A stretch of 64,000 nucleotides of DNA. It comes from an uncultured Bacillota bacterium (GTDB taxonomy: Bacteria > Bacillota > Dehalobacteriia > UBA7702). The first letter of the stretch is position 1, and each line of letters begins with the position of its first letter. The notes under the pieces were generated by a model, which saw only the letters and a program-made list of their open reading frames with translations, was not told the origin of the DNA and made no database searches. Positions 59,389 through 64,000 of the stretch are shown piece after piece. The DNA is taken from contig CAKUYE010000002.1 of NCBI GenBank assembly GCA_934702375.1, positions 124,001 to 188,000 of the forward strand, read 5' to 3'. Made by a program: the position numbers and the translations under genes.

Positions 59389-61014
59389 ATGGCTAAACAA
59401 ATCGTTTTCAAAGAAGACGCAAGATATGCATTACAGAAAGGCGTAGACGCATTGGCCAACGCCGTTAAAGTAACCTTAGGGCCCAAAGGCCGCAACGTTG
59501 TTCTCGAAAGAAAATATGGTTCTCCCCTCATTACCAATGACGGTGTTACCATTGCAAAAGAAATCGAATTGGAAGATCCCATTGAAAACATGGGTGCTCA
59601 GCTTGTAAAAGAAGTTGCTACCAAAACCAATGATGTTGCCGGTGATGGCACCACCACTGCTTGCATCTTTGCTCAGGCTATCATTACCGAAGGTCTCAAA
59701 AACGTTGCCGCCGGTGCAAACCCCATGGGTTTGAAAAAAGGTATCGAATTTGCTGTTGATGCTGCTGTAGAAGGCATTAAAAAGAATGCAAAAGAAGTTG
59801 ATTCCAAAGAAGCTATTGCTCAGGTTGCTTCCGTATCCGCCAATGATGCCGGTATCGGCGAATTGATTGCCGATGCTATGGATCGTGTTGGTAACGATGG
59901 TGTTATCACTGTTGAAGATAGCCAAGGTCGTGAAACCACCTATGAATTGGTAGAAGGTATGCAGTTTGACAGAGGTTATGTCTCTGCTTACATGATCACC
60001 GATCCCGATAAGATGGAAGCCGTTCTGGATAAACCTCTTGTTTTAATCACCGACAAAAAACTTGGCAGCCTCCAGGAAGTTATGCCTATCTTGGAACAGG
60101 TTGCTCAGAGCGGTCGTCAGCTCTTGATCGTTGCCGAAGATATCGAAGGCGAAGCTCTCTCCGCTTTGGTTATCAATAAACTCCGTGGCGTATTTACCTG
60201 CTGCGCTGTAAAAGCTCCCGGCTTTGGTGACAGAAGAAAAGCTATGCTCGAAGATATCGCTGTTTTGACCGGCGGTACCGTAATTTCCGAAGAAGTTGGT
60301 TTGAAACTTGAAAACGCTACCATGGATATGCTCGGCAGCGCAAATCAGGTTAAAGTAACCAAAGAAAATACCACCATCGTTGATGGTGGCGGCAACTCCG
60401 AAGCAATCGAAGAAAGAGTTGCTATGATCAGAAAACAGAGAGAAGAAAGCAAATCTGAATTCGATCGTGAAAAACTTGACGAACGTCTTGCAAAATTGGC
60501 TGGTGGCGTAGCCGTAATCAAAGTTGGTGCTTCCACCGAAACCGAATTGAAAGAAAAGAAACTCCGCATTGAAGATGCTTTGGCTGCAACAAAAGCTGCT
60601 GTCCAGGAAGGTATCGTTGCCGGTGGTGGTACTGCTGTAATCGACGCTCTGCCCGCCGTTGCCGCTGTTGAAGCAGAAGGCGATATCAAGACTGGTGTCG
60701 ATATTATTTTCAGAGCGTTGGAAGCTCCTGTAAAACAGATTGCCGGCAATGCCGGTAAAGAAGGTGCTATCGTAGCTGAAAAAGTGAAGGAAGCTCCTGT
60801 AAACACCGGTTACAATGCTGCCACCGATGAATATATTGATATGTTCGAAGCCGGTATTGTTGACCCCTGCAAAGTAACTCGTTCCGCTCTTCAGCATGCT
60901 GCCTCTGTTGCCGCTATGTTGTTGACCACCGAAACCGTTGTTGCAGATATCCCTAAAGAAACTCCTGCTGTTCCCGCAGCTCCCGCCGGTGGGATGCCCG
61001 GAGGCATGATGTAA
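59389..61014 (+). CDS. groEL: Chaperonin GroEL
   Basis: ATP-dependent protein-folding chamber. A 541-residue protein with VKVTLGPKGRNVVLE near residue 27, the ATP-binding GDGTTTA at 85-91, and the Gly-Met-rich C-terminus GGMPGGMM. TAGGAGGAAT lies upstream. Codon use is strongly biased, as expected for an abundant protein. A terminator follows. Confidence 0.98.
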   Translation: MAKQIVFKEDARYALQKGVDALANAVKVTLGPKGRNVVLERKYGSPLITNDGVTIAKEIELEDPIENMGAQLVKEVATKTNDVAGDGTTTACIFAQAIITEGLKNVAAGANPMGLKKGIEFAVDAAVEGIKKNAKEVDSKEAIAQVASVSANDAGIGELIADAMDRVGNDGVITVEDSQGRETTYELVEGMQFDRGYVSAYMITDPDKMEAVLDKPLVLITDKKLGSLQEVMPILEQVAQSGRQLLIVAEDIEGEALSALVINKLRGVFTCCAVKAPGFGDRRKAMLEDIAVLTGGTVISEEVGLKLENATMDMLGSANQVKVTKENTTIVDGGGNSEAIEERVAMIRKQREESKSEFDREKLDERLAKLAGGVAVIKVGASTETELKEKKLRIEDALAATKAAVQEGIVAGGGTAVIDALPAVAAVEAEGDIKTGVDIIFRALEAPVKQIAGNAGKEGAIVAEKVKEAPVNTGYNAATDEYIDMFEAGIVDPCKVTRSALQHAASVAAMLLTTETVVADIPKETPAVPAAPAGGMPGGMM

Positions 61015-61034
61015 TTTCCATTTGAAATAATTTG

Positions 61035-61068
61035 ATACAGGCGGCAGTTTTTCTGCCGTCTGTATTTC
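61035..61068 (+). terminator. Terminator after groEL
   Basis: ATACAGGCGGCAG (61035-61047) pairs with CTGCCGTCTGTAT (61053-61065), 13 positions with one G-T, loop of five T, then T-rich. Confidence 0.88.
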
Positions 61069-61083
61069 TATAAGTATGGTTTT

Positions 61084-61728
61084 ATGATAATGAAAACAGC
61101 GATTTTTGATATGGATGGTACGCTATTGGATTCCATGTGGATATGGCGCACTGTTTTAACTGAGTTTTTGGAAAAAAAGAATATTCCTGATTTTAATGAT
61201 ATCAATGAGCGGGTCAGAATGATGACGTTTACGGAAGCTCTTGCTTATACTGCGAAAAATTATGATGTCGGTATGACCGGCTCAGAGCTTAAAGCACAGC
61301 TGGAGGATTATATTCTTGAGATTTATAATACTCGTGTAACGTTAAAGCCTTATGTCAGAGAATATCTGGAGCAGTTGAAAGAAGATGGCGTTATTATTTG
61401 TTTAGCAACATTAACGGATCGCCCCATGGTAGAGGCTGTATTAAAACGCCTTGACATTCGGGATTATTTTGATTATATTATTACCGTAGCAGAAATTGGT
61501 GTAACGAAAGAACATCCAGATATTTATGAGGCATGTTTGCAGTTTTCCGGTGCGGAAAAATCCGAGGCCATTGTTTTTGAAGACGCTGCGTATTGCCTCA
61601 GAACGGCTCATAATGCCGGATTTACCTGCTATGGTATCGAAGATTCCTGGCAGGAATTTCCCCCGGGTTTTCGGGAAAAATATTGTGACAGATTCATCAA
61701 AAGCTATAAGGAACTTTTAAAGTCTTAA
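61084..61728 (+). CDS. HAD-superfamily hydrolase (phosphoglycolate phosphatase-like)
   Basis: A 214-residue haloacid-dehalogenase-type phosphatase with an alpha-helical cap. Motif I is IFDMDGTLLDS (residues 7-17), motif II lies in CLATLTDRP near 102, motif III includes the lysine in GVTKEHPD near 142 and motif IV is IVFEDAAYC near 160. Substrate not evident. Starts at 61084 and 61090 are both possible; the ribosome-binding site is weak. Confidence 0.85.
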   Translation: MIMKTAIFDMDGTLLDSMWIWRTVLTEFLEKKNIPDFNDINERVRMMTFTEALAYTAKNYDVGMTGSELKAQLEDYILEIYNTRVTLKPYVREYLEQLKEDGVIICLATLTDRPMVEAVLKRLDIRDYFDYIITVAEIGVTKEHPDIYEACLQFSGAEKSEAIVFEDAAYCLRTAHNAGFTCYGIEDSWQEFPPGFREKYCDRFIKSYKELLKS

Positions 61729-61761
61729 GATTGTATCGTATATGTGCAAGGAGGTATATTT

Positions 61762-62529
61762 ATGGCCCATGTAATTGCAGTTGCCGGCAAAGGCGGCGTT
61801 GGCAAAACAACGATCTGCGGTCTGTTGATCCAATATCTTTGTGAATTGGGTAAGACCCCGGTGTTAGCGGTAGATGCTGACTCCAATTCCAACTTAAATG
61901 AGGTTCTTGGTGTAGAAGCAAAACAGTCTCTTGGTGAGATTCGTGAAAAGATGAAAAAAGCTTCTTCTCTTAAAAGTGAAGTTCCCTCGAATATGTCGAA
62001 AGATGTTTATGCCGAACAGGAACTTTTTGCTTCTTTGACCGAAGAAGAAGATTTTGACCTTTTGGTTATGGGACGCTCTCAGGGGCAGGGTTGCTATTGC
62101 TTTGTCAATAGCCTTTTACAGCGGCAGCTGAACTCGATTCAGGACAACTACCCCTTTGTTGTTGTTGATAATGAAGCCGGTATGGAACATATCAGCCGTG
62201 GTTTGCTTTCCCATATTGAAACAATTCTTCTGGTCAGCGATTGCTCCAGAAGAGGTGTACAAGCTACTGCCCGTATTGCGGAGCTTGTTGGGGAACTGAA
62301 CATTCGTCCGGAACAAATGGGATTAATTATCAACCGTGCTCCCAACGGTGAATTAAATGCAGGCACAAAGGAAGAAATCGACAAGCATGGACTTAACCTG
62401 ATTGGCGTTGTGCCTCAGGATGAAGGTGTGTATGATTTTGATTGCGATGGCAAAGCCATTGTTGATTTGCCGGAAGATTCCCCGGTGAAAAAAGCATTAA
62501 AAGAAATTGTTGACAAACTTGGCTTATAA
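61762..62529 (+). CDS. CooC-type nickel-insertion ATPase
   Basis: A 255-residue MinD/ParA-class ATPase of the CooC/AcsF group, which loads nickel into CO dehydrogenase or acetyl-CoA synthase. The deviant Walker A AGKGGVGKTT is at residues 7-16, and the metal-binding CxC lies in GCYCFVN (cysteines near 111 and 113), equivalent to the nickel-binding pair of Rhodospirillum CooC. AAGGAGG precedes the ATG at 61762. No CODH or ACS gene lies in the window, so the client enzyme is inferred. Confidence 0.85.
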   Translation: MAHVIAVAGKGGVGKTTICGLLIQYLCELGKTPVLAVDADSNSNLNEVLGVEAKQSLGEIREKMKKASSLKSEVPSNMSKDVYAEQELFASLTEEEDFDLLVMGRSQGQGCYCFVNSLLQRQLNSIQDNYPFVVVDNEAGMEHISRGLLSHIETILLVSDCSRRGVQATARIAELVGELNIRPEQMGLIINRAPNGELNAGTKEEIDKHGLNLIGVVPQDEGVYDFDCDGKAIVDLPEDSPVKKALKEIVDKLGL

Positions 62530-62549
62530 TTTTTTGAGGTGATATAATT

Positions 62550-63020
62550 ATGGTAACGATTGAAATGGAAAACGGCAAAAAGATCGTAATTGAATTGGAT
62601 CCTTCTGCTGCTCCCGAAACAGTGAAAAATTTTGAAAAACTTGTTTCCGAAGGCTTTTACGATGGATTGATCTTCCATCGTGTCATCAGTGGTTTTATGA
62701 TTCAGGGCGGCTGCCCCGATGGTACCGGTATGGGTGGCCCCGGCTATAACATCCATGGGGAATTTGCTCAGAACGGTTTTGCCAATCCTTTAAAGCACAC
62801 CCGTGGTGTAATCTCCATGGCTCGGGCAATGGATCCCAATTCCGCCGGTTCTCAGTTCTTTATCATGCATGCCGATGCGCCCCATCTTGACGGAGCTTAT
62901 GCCGCTTTTGGTAAGGTCGTAGAAGGTATGGATGTTGTGGATGAGATTGCCGCAGTGGAAGTAAACCGCATGGATCGCCCTGTGGTCGATCAGGTGATGA
63001 AGAAAGTCACATTAAGCTAA
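62550..63020 (+). CDS. Cyclophilin-type peptidyl-prolyl cis-trans isomerase
   Basis: A 156-residue cytoplasmic cyclophilin. It has FHRVISGFMIQGGCPDGTG (about 48-66, including the catalytic arginine), GVISMARAMDPNSAGSQFF (split near 89-107) and AAFGKVVEGMDVVD. No signal peptide. It follows the CooC-like gene by 20 bases with GAGGTGA upstream, so they may share a transcript. Confidence 0.94.
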   Translation: MVTIEMENGKKIVIELDPSAAPETVKNFEKLVSEGFYDGLIFHRVISGFMIQGGCPDGTGMGGPGYNIHGEFAQNGFANPLKHTRGVISMARAMDPNSAGSQFFIMHADAPHLDGAYAAFGKVVEGMDVVDEIAAVEVNRMDRPVVDQVMKKVTLS

Positions 63021-63064
63021 GTTTTACTTCGTTGACAAATAAAGTCAATATTTTGACAAAAAGC

Positions 63065-63097
63065 AAGGCCGGAGTTTCTCCGGTCTTTACTTTTTCA
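63065..63097 (+). terminator. Terminator after the cyclophilin gene
   Basis: Arms 63065-63074 and 63078-63087 form 10 pairs with one G-T around a 3-base loop, followed by TTACTTTTTC. Confidence 0.78.
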
Positions 63098-63122
63098 TAT
63101 AAATCAGTTAGAATATCTCATT

Positions 63123-64000
63123 ATGAAAGAAATTCGTGATTGTTCTGAAAAAGATGAAATTGTTATTTCCGATTCCACAAGACGTCGGGCGGAGTTGCTT
63201 TTTGCTGCGGTAGTAATTGCTCGGAGTACTTCGTTTTTGCTGACAAAAATCGGTCTGGACAGCTTTGATGTATTCACTATGCTTGCCATACGTTTCCTTG
63301 TCGCGTTCTTGTTCTTGGCAGTGGTATTTCATCGTCGCTTTCTTGGGATCCGTGGGAAAACGTTATGGTATGGGTTTCTTTTGGGTGCCATGCTCTTTGC
63401 AGTAATGACCGCGGAATTGCTGGGATTAAAGACGGTAAGTGCATCGGAAACTTCCCTGATTGAGAATATGGCCATCGTTTTTGTGCCCTTGTTTGAAGCC
63501 GTTCTGCTACATCGTCGGCCGAAACTGATGTCTATCGTGTGTGCCGTAACAGCTTTTATCGGTGTTGCTTTTCTTACCATGAAAAATGGCGGCAGCTTCT
63601 CGCTTTCTGTCGGTGAGATCTATTGCATTTTAGCGGCTTTGTGCTATTCTTCCCTTTTGATTCTTACAAACCGCCTGGCTCAAAAGGATGATCCGTTTAT
63701 TTTAGGGATCTTACAAGTTGGCTTCCTGGGTATTTTAGCCTTGATTGCTGCGTTTCTTTTTGAAACACCTCATTTGCCTACGACAGGAACGGATTGGGCC
63801 ATTATTCTTTATTTGGCGCTGGTTTGTACTTGTTTTGGTTTTACTTTGCAGCCGGTGGCACAGCGGCATATGTCTTCGGAACGGGCCGGACTTCTCACTG
63901 CCCTGAATCCTGCTTTCGCTGCGATTTTAAGCATAATTTTCTTGAAGGAAATGTTGGGGGTCATGGGATTTATCGGAGCCGGTTTGATTTTGCTGGCCAT
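63123..64000 (+). CDS. EamA/DMT-family transporter, cut by the window end
   Basis: An open frame from ATG 63123 to the end of the window (at least 292 residues, no stop yet). About ten hydrophobic segments in two similar halves match the drug/metabolite transporter superfamily (two EamA domains), with TAELLGLKTVSASETSLIEN (split) in the first half and FTLQPVAQRHMSSERAGLL in the second. A hydrophilic N-terminal 20 residues precedes the first helix. Substrate unknown. The ribosome-binding site is weak; start moderately certain. Confidence 0.82.
   Translation, partial: MKEIRDCSEKDEIVISDSTRRRAELLFAAVVIARSTSFLLTKIGLDSFDVFTMLAIRFLVAFLFLAVVFHRRFLGIRGKTLWYGFLLGAMLFAVMTAELLGLKTVSASETSLIENMAIVFVPLFEAVLLHRRPKLMSIVCAVTAFIGVAFLTMKNGGSFSLSVGEIYCILAALCYSSLLILTNRLAQKDDPFILGILQVGFLGILALIAAFLFETPHLPTTGTDWAIILYLALVCTCFGFTLQPVAQRHMSSERAGLLTALNPAFAAILSIIFLKEMLGVMGFIGAGLILLA

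Noticed and set aside
63030..63060. TTGACA-like boxes after the cyclophilin gene as a promoter for the DMT transporter
   Set aside because: The TTGAC/GTCAA repeats lack a suitably spaced -10 box and lie before a terminator hairpin.

Overview
The window is a dense stretch of bacterial core chromosome. It has about 60 protein genes, three tRNA genes and no insertion sequence, prophage or CRISPR array. Gene order and gene families point to Bacillota (Firmicutes) of moderate G+C. Classic Bacillus/Clostridium blocks are present: tepA-ylzJ next to ftsK/spoIIIE; rodZ-like-rimO-pgsA-cinA-recA-recX-rny-ymdB; rimP-nusA-ylxR-ylxQ-infB-rbfA-nrnA-truB/ribF-rpsO-pnp-ylxY-ymxG; ymxH-dapB-(LtaS-like)-dpaA-dpaB-asd-dapA-rnj. 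The cobS gene, a B12-binding radical SAM protein, a CooC-type nickel ATPase and an Asn/Arg/Asp/Gln repeat tract in IF-2 fit an anaerobe of the Negativicutes or Clostridia type. The sequence alone does not settle the class. Only generic sporulation-locus genes are seen (ylxY-like, ymxH, dpaA/B, tepA, ylzJ), so actual spore formation is not shown.

Layout. 1-4.0 kb: a DUF308 membrane protein and an archaeal-type phosphoglycerate mutase, facing a minus-strand tepA-ylzJ-uppP group. 4-11.2 kb: DNA translocase, cell-shape regulator, S12 methylthiotransferase, phospholipid synthesis and recombination (recA-recX). 11.2-18.7 kb: a structured leader, RNase Y, YmdB, a dipeptidase with an upstream mini-ORF, PHP phosphoesterase, cobS, guaB and an atypical Nudix protein. 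18.8-30 kb: the nusA-infB translation operon, a TruB-RibF fusion, rpsO and pnp. 30-41 kb: cell envelope and the lysine/dipicolinate branch, then RNase J. 41-48.7 kb: tRNA-Leu, tRNA-Trp and tRNA-Leu interspersed with ttcA-like, polA, mutM, coaE and a B12 radical SAM gene. 48.8-54.9 kb: pduL, small membrane proteins, a lipoprotein, acpS-nnr-alr. 54.9-58.1 kb: uracil-DNA glycosylase and the whole bacterial t6A set (tsaE, a tsaB-rimI fusion, tsaD). 58.1-64 kb: a DnaA-box cluster, folate cyclo-ligase, the CIRCE-controlled groESL operon, HAD hydrolase, CooC-like ATPase, cyclophilin and a DMT transporter running off the end.

The most rewarding non-gene signals are: (1) four DnaA-box-like 9-mers in 111 bp just after tsaD, two of them abutting; (2) a terminator/antiterminator arrangement upstream of RNase Y; (3) an attenuator-like hairpin directly after the promoter of the rimP-nusA operon; (4) a 35-codon small gene split by an A6 run in front of the B12 radical SAM gene; (5) a hairpin masking the ribosome-binding site of the ylxY-like gene. 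No wholly new multi-gene defence or biosynthetic system is evident.
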